Part shown: positions 18,148-28,190 of the stretch, one piece after another
Layout of the letters: the number at the start of each line of letters is the position of its first letter
Position numbering within the stretch: the stretch's first letter is position 1
Assembly (NCBI GenBank): GCA_933822405.4
Contig: CAKOGP040002191.1
Location: forward strand, 62,001 to 126,000
Length of the DNA stretch: 64,000 bases
Direction of reading: 5' to 3'
From: Cylindrotheca closterium
Taxonomy: Eukaryota > Bacillariophyta > Bacillariophyceae > Bacillariales > Bacillariaceae
Position numbers and translations under genes: made by a program
The notes under the pieces: model-generated
Told to the model about the DNA's origin: nothing
Databases searched by the model: none
The model's input: only the letters and a program-made list of their open reading frames with translations

Positions 18148-19281
18148 ATGATGTCGATGGACGGCAACGAAGAAGAGGTCTCGCAAAGGGTTGCGACAAA
18201 TGATCTGTTGCCGAATGACGTCTTGCTGGGAAGAGGAACTGGACCCAATGAGCACTTGGGCAATTGCCTCTTTAGAGATGAGGTAGAAAGCCATAAAGAT
18301 GCTTATGTATCAGCCCCAGACAAAGCAACTGAAGACAGGATTGTGGATGCTATCATATCGTCCATATATCAGAATCGAGGACGTTTCCTAAAAAAGATGG
18401 ACTCTCAACAAGATTTGTCTGGGAAACCAGTGTATGAAGTCGTCCTGGACAAAAAAGTCCTGGCATACAAAATCAAGCAAGCCATTCGATATTCGAAGCG
18501 AAAGGACAAGAAGTTTGAGGCATCCAAAGATGGGAAAGATGGATCGGAATCAAAGCCGACCATTCCAGATTCTTCTGCACAGCTACAGGCTTCACTCTCA
18601 TCCCCGTGGTCGTCCAGAAATGATCATTTCAGGACGCCTCCCAACGCACTCTCTAGTGACAGCGAGCGGCTTCTTTTAATGGCACAGAATGCTTCAGTTC
18701 GAACATCAGGAATTGCACAGCAGTCGCAACTTTCTACTGCACAGCAGATCCTTGCTCAACAACAGCGATTCTCAGGTTCACAGGCCCTGGTGCTGCAAAA
18801 CCCACTGGTCGGTCTGGAACAGAGATCCGCCGCTTTGGACTCTGACACTCTGGATCGCCTAGCGATTCTGCACCTTCACAGGACGGATCCAGTGGCTGCT
18901 CAACTAGTCCTGGATCGTCGGCGGAGGCAAGAACAAGAGCAGGCTTCTCAGCTTGACAGTCTGAGTTTGCAACAACAACTTAGGTTTGCAGCAGCAACAG
19001 CAGCAACAATGATGACAGAGCAACATCATTTGCTCCAGGAGCGAAACGCGCCTCTCGGGATGCCGCAAGTACAACAATCTCCATCAAGGTCAGCTTTTGC
19101 GGGTTCCATGCGGAACCCAACTGCTCCCATGAGCCCAGCAGCTGGACAGCAGCGTCAAGGTTTGCTTGGTACATCCAGCTCGATCAGCTCTACCTTACAA
19201 GATGATGCGAGAAAAAGCATCACATCGGAAGACTCGGAAGAATCCGCTTCCAAGCGGAGGAAGACCAACCACCACCACTAA
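18148..19281 (+). CDS. DUF6824-domain protein
   Basis: A 377-residue protein. Residues about 20-115 form a DUF6824 domain: NDVLLGRGTGPNEHLGN, then FRDEVESHKDAY, IVDAIISSI, GRFLKK, and YEVVLDKKVLAYKIKQAIRY. This family is greatly expanded in diatoms; no biochemical role is established that I know of, though the downstream Gln-rich, Ser-rich low-complexity region (170-350) and a C-terminal basic KRRK motif would suit a nuclear regulator (inference). The ATG at 18148 follows a non-ATG in-frame codon at 18139. It is intronless and lies divergent to the deformylase gene. Confidence 0.85.
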   Translation: MMSMDGNEEEVSQRVATNDLLPNDVLLGRGTGPNEHLGNCLFRDEVESHKDAYVSAPDKATEDRIVDAIISSIYQNRGRFLKKMDSQQDLSGKPVYEVVLDKKVLAYKIKQAIRYSKRKDKKFEASKDGKDGSESKPTIPDSSAQLQASLSSPWSSRNDHFRTPPNALSSDSERLLLMAQNASVRTSGIAQQSQLSTAQQILAQQQRFSGSQALVLQNPLVGLEQRSAALDSDTLDRLAILHLHRTDPVAAQLVLDRRRRQEQEQASQLDSLSLQQQLRFAAATAATMMTEQHHLLQERNAPLGMPQVQQSPSRSAFAGSMRNPTAPMSPAAGQQRQGLLGTSSSISSTLQDDARKSITSEDSEESASKRRKTNHHH

Positions 19282-20154
19282 TACTATGTGCTACATTTGG
19301 AGTGGGGTCCATATAACTTTGTTTCCGTTGCATCAGGGTAGTTTCTCGGGGAGGCTATTTCGTGATGACACGCTATTGTAGAGAGTAATTAGACACGATG
19401 TAGGTGCTATTGCTTTATGATTGACGGAAAAGGACTTTTCATTATAGGATAGCTATTGTAGCAGGTAAGAAGAAGACAAAAACGAGGAGATAGCAGGCAT
19501 CAGCTAGGATCGTGATCAAGCGAGATCCAGATCTGCTGTATATCGCATATCATTGATTAGCACAATAACTGTGGCGATTCCAGGACACTCTATCTATCGG
19601 GACCTTAACCCTACTCTACAGTACCAAGCGCAATATACATCTGGTGAAATGTGAGAAACGTAGTTTGAGGAGCATATTCGCCCGCGGTGGAATTTGAGTA
19701 CCACATGCGTTTGCCGACGATCAAGCGTTGACTCAAGAACATCTGCGAACTAAAATTTAAGTTCAAACGCTTTCGGAACAATTTGAAGTTACACCAGCCA
19801 ATCCGGTCGCGTCAATCAATCAAATCCACATGGTACACTAGTACTGGTACCCAACCATATTGGTATGTGGTACAGTATTGTACGCAGTATTATTGATGAC
19901 CGCGGTGGATCAGAAGCATGATCAATCTGTTCGAATCCAATGAATCAATCGTTTTCTTCGACGTACGAAAAACGGAGTATTTGCTTCGCACCGGTAGTGC
20001 GGTACTGGTATACTGGTAGCTTGGGCTCCCCAACACAACGACTGTAATGGGCCCTTGAACTATCCTGTGCCAATATTCCACCTAGTAGTGATCTTTGCTG
20101 TCCTGTCCTGTGCTGTACTGTAGGAACACCCTGATTCGATGTTAGTTTCAATTT
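19282..20154. other. Convergent intergenic region, DUF6824 / FARS2
   Basis: No gene seen. Two patches of GTAC-type sequence lie at 19831-19875 and 19988-20020. The short ORFs on the minus strand over 19890-20151 consist largely of this tract and are rejected. Confidence 0.45.
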
Positions 20155-21534
20155 CTATCTTAGTTCTACATTCAATTGATTCGAGATCTTATCTCTCACT
20201 TGCTCTTGCAAGGCATCAATCTCTTGATTGGTCAAGGACCGATCCATCGATCTGTAAGTAATGCGATAGCAGTGAGATTCACGATTGGTCTTGGGATGAG
20301 TGAATTGATCCACCAATTCCACAGCTTCAATCAAATCTCCGCCAACTTGACGTAACAAATCGTTCAATTCATTGACATGAAAGTTCTTGGCAGCTTCATG
20401 GTCGCCAGCAGCAGCATCGTCTACCCAAAAACTAACATCCTTAAAGCATGGAGGATATTTCGAGTAGGGCTGGAATTTGGTGATTTCTCCGGGTTGAAAT
20501 TGATTCCAAAATCTTTCATCCTGAGACCAAAAGAGTCGAATGTCGGGAATCTCAAATAGAACCATGGCCAGGCGTTCCAAACCCAGCCCAAAGGCCCATG
20601 CTTGATGTTTCGTAGTATCGTATCCAGCATCTTGAAGAATCTTTGGCTGCATGACACCGCAACCCAACACCTCCATCCAATCGTCTTGGTACCAAATTTC
20701 CAATTCCAGTGATGGGTGTGTAAATGGAAAGTACTCTTCTACCCATCGACATTCCACTGGACCAAATAAGTGCTGAGCCAATCCTTCCAGAGTTTTCTTC
20801 AAGTCTTCCATGACCAATTCTACATTTTGCTCCGGATCGCTCATCGTCCCCTCTGGCAATAAATCAAAGACTTTGACACCCTCCATTTGATGAAAAATGG
20901 GATAGTGCGATTTATCAATGTCGTCGCGTCGATAGACATCACCGGTACACAGAAATTCCTTGTGACCTTGTTTTAGCAGCTCCAATTGATGGGCACTGGT
21001 GTGGGTTCGCAAACAAACATCTGGATGATCCACATAATAGGTATCAGATTTGCTCCTGCTGACGTGATCGGGCGGAATCAACAGGGAATCAAAGTTGGCG
21101 GTCGATTTAACAATTGGATCCTTGCTGTCTACATAGTCAAAGCCGGGAAAGAAAGTTTCAATCTTTTCCTTGATGGTGCAAAGTGGGTGGGGTGGTTGCT
21201 GATACAACTTTGGAGTCAATAAAACACGGTCGGCAATGTGTGGCGGAATATTGCAATTGGGTGATTCCAAGTTGATCGGAGAAGTTGTTGAGGCATCAGT
21301 AGAAAAAGAAAAAGCTGCTGTAGTGTTCAGTGACGCCGTGGTTGGTAAATGTGCTGATGACTTTGATGCTAGGTTCAAGGTTGCGGGTATTGGATGATCA
21401 TTATTAGGCCACTGGTGATGATGAGAAGAGTAGGAAAGGGAAGAAGTAAGCTCGGACAGTCTCAGATGCCTGGCTTGGTATCTCCTCGCCAGAGACTTAA
21501 ATAAATGACGTGATGATGGAGTGGGCGTTGCCAT
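20155..21534 (-). CDS. FARS2: Mitochondrial-type phenylalanyl-tRNA synthetase
   Basis: A 459-residue monomeric class II synthetase that charges tRNA-Phe in organelles. The first 80 residues are basic and Ser-rich with [10 protein letters not shown], suitable for mitochondrial and perhaps dual plastid import. The catalytic core includes RTHTSAHQ, motif 2 ([20 protein letters not shown]), the [10 protein letters not shown] substrate strand and motif 3 ([11 protein letters not shown]). The last 90 residues form the ferredoxin-fold anticodon-binding domain (FKDVSFWV ... [18 protein letters not shown]). Length and domain order match FARS2/MSF1 rather than the cytosolic heterotetramer. The start is the only well-placed ATG. 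It shares a 272-bp divergent promoter with SPB1, so the two translation-related genes may be co-regulated (inference). Confidence 0.95.
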   Translation of the reverse strand: MATPTPSSRHLFKSLARRYQARHLRLSELTSSLSYSSHHHQWPNNDHPIPATLNLASKSSAHLPTTASLNTTAAFSFSTDASTTSPINLESPNCNIPPHIADRVLLTPKLYQQPPHPLCTIKEKIETFFPGFDYVDSKDPIVKSTANFDSLLIPPDHVSRSKSDTYYVDHPDVCLRTHTSAHQLELLKQGHKEFLCTGDVYRRDDIDKSHYPIFHQMEGVKVFDLLPEGTMSDPEQNVELVMEDLKKTLEGLAQHLFGPVECRWVEEYFPFTHPSLELEIWYQDDWMEVLGCGVMQPKILQDAGYDTTKHQAWAFGLGLERLAMVLFEIPDIRLFWSQDERFWNQFQPGEITKFQPYSKYPPCFKDVSFWVDDAAAGDHEAAKNFHVNELNDLLRQVGGDLIEAVELVDQFTHPKTNRESHCYRITYRSMDRSLTNQEIDALQEQVRDKISNQLNVELR

Positions 21535-21806
21535 GATGATTGATGAACATGTGTATAATATAATATGTTGCAGTGATAATAATGATGATGATGATGATGA
21601 TGTGTTGGAAAATGCTGAGGTTGTGTTTGAGGCATTCGGAGAAACAGAGAATGACTGGTTTGCATCAAAGGCCAGACGTTATGGTATTGTGGCCATTCGC
21701 TCGTTGCCGCGCGAAAATTGGACGTCAACTTTTTCTCATCTTTTTCTGCTTTTCGTTGTTACAGACCACCTTCCGACAATAACAACAACTGCTACAAATA
21801 CCAACC
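21535..21806. promoter_or_regulatory. Divergent promoter of FARS2 and SPB1
   Basis: The 272 bp separate two oppositely oriented start codons. A (GAT)n microsatellite lies at about 21576-21602. A TATAATATAAT string lies at 21554-21564. No other element is assigned. Confidence 0.5.
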
Positions 21807-24800
21807 ATGGTGGATCATGGCAAGAGTACCAAGAGGAAAAAGTTCCATGATAAGGATAAATACTACAAGTGTAAGTCTTCATGGAAGAGAGAAAGAATTG
21901 GGAGTTCAATGCAACAAAAAAAGCTGAAGCATTCATCTTCTTCTGAATTTGTTCTAACACACCATTTGCATTGTTTCTCTTATCCTAATTTCAGTGGCCA
22001 AAGAGCAAGGCTTGAGAAGTCGAGCCGCTTTCAAGCTGACACAAATCAATCGTCAACATCCCATCCTTGATAGTCGCAATACCAAGGTTGTCTTGGATTT
22101 GTGTGCAGCTCCTGGAGGTTGGACTCAGATTGCTTCCAGAATTTGTGGATCCAAAACCAAAATCGTGGCCGTGGATATTTTGGCCATTCGTAATTTGAAC
22201 AAGCCCAACATTACTACCATTGTCGGTGATATCACTACTGAAAAGTGCAAGGCTGATATTTCTCGTTCCATTTCTCCACATCCGGCTGATGTCGTTTTGC
22301 ACGATGGTGCCCCCAACATTGGTGCTTCCTACGAAAAGGATGCCTACGAACAATTGGAATTGGCAGTGCACGCCTTGAGATGTGCCACACAGCACTTGAA
22401 GAAAAACGGATCCTTTGTCACCAAAATTTACCGCAGTCGGGATTCTGCCTCCTTTCAATGGGTCGTGCAACAACTCTTTCGGGACGTCACGGTCTTCAAG
22501 CCAAAGGCCAGTCGTCAACAGTCTGCCGAAATTTTCTACGTCTGTGAAGGATACCTAAAGCCTGACAAGATCGATCCACGTTTGTTGGATCCCAAGCACA
22601 TCTTTGAATTTGTGGAGGGCGACACCACTGGTGGAGCCGGTCAAGTTGGAGACAATTTCAATGTCTTCCACAAGAGCTGGGACAAGCAAAAGCGTCATCG
22701 AGATGGATACAATACAGAGTTGTTGGACGGTACCATGAGACATATTCAACCGGTGTCAGACTTTGTTTTTGCAAAGGGAGGTACAGAAGCTATCAAATTG
22801 CTCAGTTCCTGCACAGGATTCACCTTTCGAATGGACGATATCAACACCATCTCGGACAAACACAACGACGAAGATGATGTCCGCGCGAAGCAAAACAAGT
22901 TTTTGTTGAATAATCCACTGACTACTCCAGAAATTAAGGAGTGCATTGTCGATCTTAAGGTTCTCAACAAGGGTGACTTTAAGGGTCTCATGTTGTGGAG
23001 AGAAAAGATGGTAAAGACTTGGGAAGACATGTACGCACCAAAAGCAAAAGTAGAAAAGGGGGATGACAGTGATGATAGTAGTGATGAAGACGATGGATCA
23101 GCTTCTGAAAATGAGGATGAGATTCAGAAGGAAATTTCAGATCTTCGAAAGCGCAAGCTACGAGAAAAGAAGAAAGTCAAAAAGAAGGAACGCAAGCTTG
23201 CTGCCAAGAGGAGACGCCAAGCTGCCTTGGGAATGGATCTGAATGCTATCGAAGTCCAAGAAGACGATAAATTCTTTTCCTTGAAGACACTGCAGTCTGG
23301 CCAAGACTTGAATCAAGTTTCCGAAGTCAACATTGACAAAATGACGGACGAGCAAGTCTTTGGAGCTGCCTCGGACGACGAAGATGGCGATGAGGACTTG
23401 AAGCAAAACCTTGATATTAGTGACGAAGATGACAAAACTGCCATCAAACTAAAACTGGAACTCGAGCTGGATGCTGCATATGATAGATACTTGGAGAACA
23501 CGAAGAATGGTGCTGCCAAGAGTGGAACCAAGGCCTCCAAGCGTTCCAAGAAACTAATGAGAGAAAAGTTGGCTCAAGAATCTCACCAAGACCACGAGAT
23601 GCTTCTGCTAAAACCAGAACAAATGGATCAAGACACCAAGACCTATGCTAAAATGCTTGTCGGAAACGACGATAGTGACAGTGACGGCGATAGCAGTGAC
23701 GACGATGACGGCTTCCACGATGCGCCAGTCACACCAGGCGAACATGCCCGAAAGAAGCAAAAGACTGCTGCCGATGACAGCAATCCATTGATTCACAAGT
23801 TTGATGATGAATCATCTTCTGCGAAGACTACTCGTTGGTTTAGCAATCCTCTGTTTGCAAGCATGGGCGAAGTTGTGAACTCGGCTACCTCCGAATCCAA
23901 GAAGGAGAAACAGGAAGAGGAAGATATCGATGATGTCAATGAAAGCGATGATGAAATGGAAGCCGAGACTCCGGTCGCCAAAGGAAAGAAAGCTTCAGGC
24001 GAGAAGGAAAAGAAGAAGGGCCCAGCACAGCGAGAGAAGCAGCCAAAGAAGGAGAAGAAATCGAAACCTGGGCTCGATGCCGATGACATCCTTGCAATGA
24101 TGCCCAAGACGGACAAACAAATTCGTCACGAGAAACGTCTGAAAGCCAAAGAGCGTGATGGACGTCGACAAGTTCGCAAGGCAAAACGAATGGGCGAATC
24201 CGATGGTGATTTCGACATCGCCGCAAGAGATGATGACGATATGGACGACGATGCTAGCATTGATGATATTGCAGGCATGACTCCTGCCAAGAAAGCGAAA
24301 ATACTGGAGGCAAGAAGGCTGATCAAGGCTGGTATGGGTGACATGGGTGATGGTGATACCAAGAACTCCAAGTTCGAGGTTGTTGGACAAGGATCGGCTT
24401 CGCTGCCATTGATGGACGATCGCAACTATGACTCCGACAACGAAGACTACGACAGTGACGATTATGCCAAGACAATGGCACTCGGAACAATGATGCTGCG
24501 AAAGTCAAAGGCAAAGGCATTGGTGGATGCATCCTACAACCGATTTGCCTGGAATGATCCACCAAACTTGCCAGAGTGGTTTGTTGACAATGAAAACCGG
24601 CACTACAGACCTCAGTTGCCAATTCCCGAAGCTCTGTTGGCTAAGATGAAGGAGAAACAACTTGCATTGTCCACGAGACCTATTGCCAAGGTTGCCGAAG
24701 CTCGTGCTCGTAAGAATAGAAAGGCAAAACTAAAGCTCGCAGCAGCCAAGAAAAAGGCTGCAACTGTTGCCAACTCTTCTGAGATGTCCGAAACAATGAA

Positions 24801-25023
24801 ACTGAAGTCGATCAGCAAGGCTTTGAGATCCAATGATAATGGAAAGGGTAAGGAATACGTTGTCGCCAAAAAGGGCGGTGGAACACGAGGTGTCAAGGGA
24901 ACTAAGTTGGTTGACAAGAGAATGAAGAGTGACAAGAGATCGATGGATCGTGCCACGAAGAAGAAGAAGACTGGCAAGAAGGGAGGAATGACAGGATCAA
25001 AGAAGCGTCGCCATCACAAATAA
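21807..25023 (+). CDS. SPB1: SPB1/FTSJ3-like rRNA 2'-O-methyltransferase
   Basis: Exons 21807-21870 and 21995-25023 give 1030 residues; the intron (GTAAGT...TTTCAG) joins as DKYYK|LAKEQG, matching the family start. SPB1 methylates the 2'-OH of a guanosine in the large-subunit rRNA A-loop and acts in nucleolar 60S assembly. The FtsJ domain (about 20-215) has the SAM motif DLCAAPGGW (56-64) and the catalytic tetrad K35, D125 (HDGAPN), K165 and E200. A DUF3381-type middle region, acidic and Lys-rich low-complexity tracts, and the Spb1 C-terminal domain (NRFAWNDPPNLPEWFVDNE near 860-880, RPIAKVAEARARK) follow. The basic C-terminus suits nucleolar location. All catalytic residues are present. Confidence 0.96.
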
Positions 25024-25337
25024 TAATCATGGTCAATTAGTCAGATCTATGCTACTATTTTCGTTTTGTCGTTGCTTTCATTACTCAACGGTATTGTTTG
25101 TCGGTATTTTGTTTTGTCAGTATTTTGGTGTTTTCGTGGTCGCGCAAAATCGCGATGCCAACGTTCCCACGTAGAAACCCTACCAGCAAATTTATCGTTA
25201 ACTAACGCTCCCATTTTCAAATCTGAGATCCAAAAAAACGGCTCTTTTTCCATCCACCTCTCATGTACCTCATCTTTCGATATCTGTGTGTGCTCATTGT
25301 AATCCTCTTTACAAAGAAGGTCGAGAAAGGTAAAACA
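25024..25337. other. Intergenic between SPB1 and the cyclin gene
   Basis: No gene. It contains the SPB1 3' end and the cyclin promoter. A run of TTTTGT motifs lies at about 25060-25135, and AAAATCGCGAT, a TCGCGA-centred palindrome, near 25146-25155. Confidence 0.45.
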
Positions 25338-25367
25338 ATGCATGATGCCAACGAATCATCTTCTTAA
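25338..25367 (+). other. Overlapping 9-codon upstream ORF at the cyclin start
   Basis: An ATG at 25338 with A at -3 opens MHDANESSS and stops at 25365-25367. It is four bases before, and in another frame from, the cyclin ATG at 25342, whose own context is weaker (T at -3; the in-frame second ATG at 25345 has A at -3). If transcription begins upstream, it could damp cyclin translation. Confidence 0.4.
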
Positions 25368-26455
25368 TGGCGACGATCATACCAAGCGACGAAGGGCTCT
25401 CCAGGTGTGTCATAATACTTGTTTCGCAGTTCTCTTATCATTCTTAGCATTCCTATTATTTGATTTTTCGTGTGAACGAAAAACAATGAGGAAAATCAAG
25501 CCTTGCTGAGATATTGAGCCATCTATTGTACTTATCTCACGCTTGCCTCTTTCTTTCTCAGGATGTATCCAATAGGTCGTCACTGTCGCGTTTCAGTCGC
25601 AGCTATGTTCCCAAGAAACTGCTTCAAATACGGAAAGACACTCGACAATCACAACAAAAAGTTGACAGGAACGATCCGTTGTGCAAAGATGACTATATTC
25701 ATGAGATGTATGAACACTTTGCCGCTCGAGAGGCTACAACTTCCGTAAGGCCATTGTACATGGAAGAACAAAAGCAATTGAACGAGTTGATGAGAGCAAT
25801 TTTGGTTGATTGGGTGGTGGATGTCCACTTTTCCTACCGACTGAGCTTGGCAACTTTGTACTTGACTATAAACTTGATCGATCGATATCTAGAGGCATCG
25901 CCTGAAGTTCCCAGGAAAGACTTCCAACTGGTGGGTACAACAGCTTTATGGATTGCTTCCAAATACGAAGAGATCAGACCACTGGAGATCAATCAACTTG
26001 TGGAAGTCTGTGATTGTTGCTACACCAAGCAACAAGTATTTGCAAAAGAGGGTGATATATTAAACACACTCCACTATCGACTTTGCGTTCCCACGTCACT
26101 GACGTTTCTTCTTCGGTCTCTGAAGGTGGCCAAGGCAAACCGAAAGATGGCTCACATGTCCATGTTTATCTTGGAAGGGACACTGGGGTGCTACAATCTA
26201 CTTCATTACTTGCCGAGCCAAATGGCCGCGGCATCCATCTATATTGCCCGATCAACACTTTTAATAGATCAACCAGCCTGGACAAAGTTGTTAGAAGAAT
26301 ACACCGGATTCTCAAAGAAAGACGTCTTGCCAGTTGCCAAGGCGATGTTGACGGAGTCGAATGCAAATGTAAACGTGAAATTACAGGCAGTCCGGAAGAA
26401 ATATAGCACGGTGGAATACAGCAGCGTTGCACTAATCCCTCTCAGAGGAAAGTGA
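25342..26455 (+). CDS. B-type mitotic cyclin
   Basis: Exons 25342-25404 and 25562-26455 give 318 residues. The exon 1 end and exon 2 start join as KRRRALQ|DVSNR, producing a full destruction box RRALQDVSN (R17-x-x-L20...N25) for APC/C-dependent turnover. The N-terminal cyclin box contains MRAILVDWVVDVHFSY and TLYLTINLIDRYL, then ALWIASKYEEI; the C-terminal cyclin fold follows with the QMAAASIYIAR helix. This pattern is that of cyclin A/B partners of CDK1 at G2/M; the short N-terminus and D-box favour B type, but a specific subtype cannot be assigned. The usual lysine-rich stretch after the D-box is short. Exon 1 is supported by frame and motif only. Confidence 0.9.
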
Positions 26456-26605
26456 ATACTTTTTGGTGTCAATCCATACGGGGAATCTTGACTCCATCGC
26501 GAGCTGTGACACAAACCGTGTGCTCACGAGGAATACACGCTACGATCCATTCCATTTTTTTATAATTCGAAAGATTACTGTAACCTAATGAATATATTAC
26601 TTTTA

Positions 26606-27922
26606 TTATCGCCTTCTTTCTGGGATGAAAACTTTTGTCGGAGCTGCTTCATCTGCTTTTGCATAATCCGGTGACGGTGAATTCGGATACGTCGGAGTCG
26701 TAGAATTCAATGTGAATGGACTTGCTTCCAACTCGAGGCCAAAGCCAAGGAAGGAACTCTTCTTGGTGGCAAATTCAAACTGACTCAAAACGCTCAGGGT
26801 TGCTCGTGGCTGCATCCATCGCTTCACAATGAATCCATAGTTGAGTGAAAGTGGAGATGTATTGGATGTCGTCATGACACCCTTGAACGCAAGCCCCCGA
26901 TTGACTTGCCATGTAGTTCCGATGGACCACTTGGTTTCGGGGGTTGACGATGATGATTCGGCATCATTCGAAGCAGTGGTGGTATCCATTTGCAAGGACC
27001 AACCAAGAATTTGGCGCACTTTGGGGGCTCGTTCTTCCATGACATTCCATACGTATCGATCAAAGGTTAGGATTTGTGACAGGTTGAGGGTCCATTTGGT
27101 GGTGTCCTCTCCGGACGGCTTGAGTTGTTTGAGTGTCAACCAGAGAGGGGGCACTCTAGCGTTTACATCTCCATCAATAGCAGCATTATTCTTGTCGCTG
27201 GCTTGATGATTCAAGTTGAGAGATACCATTGACCCCGTCAGCGTTGGCAATTGGTTCTGATCCAATCCACCTTGAACGGCAACCAACGATTCTTTATACT
27301 CCGCTGCTGCTTGTAAATGTACACTGTTCAACACTTGGTCCATAATGTCATCTTTTCTTGTAGCGTCTTTTGATGGTGATGGCAAGGAGGAGGAAACACT
27401 GAACAAGATGTCCAAATCATCATAGGTTGATTTCAGTCGGCTTTCCACCCATCCTTTTTGCTGGGTATTCACCTGACCTCGTACTGCCCAAAAGGTGTTT
27501 TCGTTAATGTCTTGCTTGTATCGCATATGAAAGTGTGGAGAATCTACTGTAGGAACCAACAATTCTGCTTTGGCGTTATCCGAAAGAGGTTGCTCTGCCC
27601 AAAGGAATGAGGATTTGTCACCTTCAGTGGTATTCAGGGCAACCAAGATTTGGCCTTGAGTCGCTGTTGGAACACTCAAGGTGACACCTGGAGTCATGTA
27701 AGTTTCTAATAATTGGCGCCCTTGGTTCATTGTCCAAAGGTCGTTCAAAACATTGGGAGCTGCAATACTTTTCAGTCGAGTTTGACATGAGATTGGAAGA
27801 CTGGCAGTTGGATCTGATGAAGGGTCAACAACAATGAATGAAGGCGGAACCAGGACACCAAATTTCTGCCTGACTTCCTCTTGTCGTTTTTCATTGGCTG
27901 TTTGGGATGAAGAGTTGCCCAT
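26606..27922 (-). CDS. Unrecognised protein with N-myristoylation-like start (MGNSSSQ)
   Basis: A 438-residue intronless ORF. The N-terminus MGNSSSQTANEK fits the consensus for N-myristoylation (Gly2, Ser6), implying membrane attachment. No transmembrane helix is seen. Most of residues 90-400 are alternating polar/hydrophobic stretches with frequent aromatic ends (FHMRYKQDINENTFWAVRG, TKWSIGTTWQVNRGLAF, LSLNYGFIVKRWMQPRATL, FLGFGLELEASPF), which resembles the strand pattern of mitochondrial or plastid outer-membrane beta-barrel proteins, although I cannot name a family. The C-terminus is proline-rich and ends PERRR. It is convergent with the cyclin gene and shares a 268-bp gap with GC-PDE gene A. 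Confidence 0.72.
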   Translation of the reverse strand: MGNSSSQTANEKRQEEVRQKFGVLVPPSFIVVDPSSDPTASLPISCQTRLKSIAAPNVLNDLWTMNQGRQLLETYMTPGVTLSVPTATQGQILVALNTTEGDKSSFLWAEQPLSDNAKAELLVPTVDSPHFHMRYKQDINENTFWAVRGQVNTQQKGWVESRLKSTYDDLDILFSVSSSLPSPSKDATRKDDIMDQVLNSVHLQAAAEYKESLVAVQGGLDQNQLPTLTGSMVSLNLNHQASDKNNAAIDGDVNARVPPLWLTLKQLKPSGEDTTKWTLNLSQILTFDRYVWNVMEERAPKVRQILGWSLQMDTTTASNDAESSSSTPETKWSIGTTWQVNRGLAFKGVMTTSNTSPLSLNYGFIVKRWMQPRATLSVLSQFEFATKKSSFLGFGLELEASPFTLNSTTPTYPNSPSPDYAKADEAAPTKVFIPERRR

Positions 27923-28190
27923 TGTCCCTTTCGTTGTGTAATAAGCTTATGAAAGCTCTGGAAAGGTCAAGTCTTGGTTACTTTTATGGTGGTGTTCCAG
28001 TTGTTCTTGCGGTATTGAAAAGGGACTAGTGAAGTACCATACAATGTTGTCAATTCTCAGCCACTCTTGAAAGGGAGCAAACCTGTCACAGTAATAACAA
28101 AGTAAAGCAAACAAGTCTGTACAAAATTTCCTTAATTAATCAAAATGATATTACACCCTATCCTATCAAATTAATAGTCAGCTGATTCCC

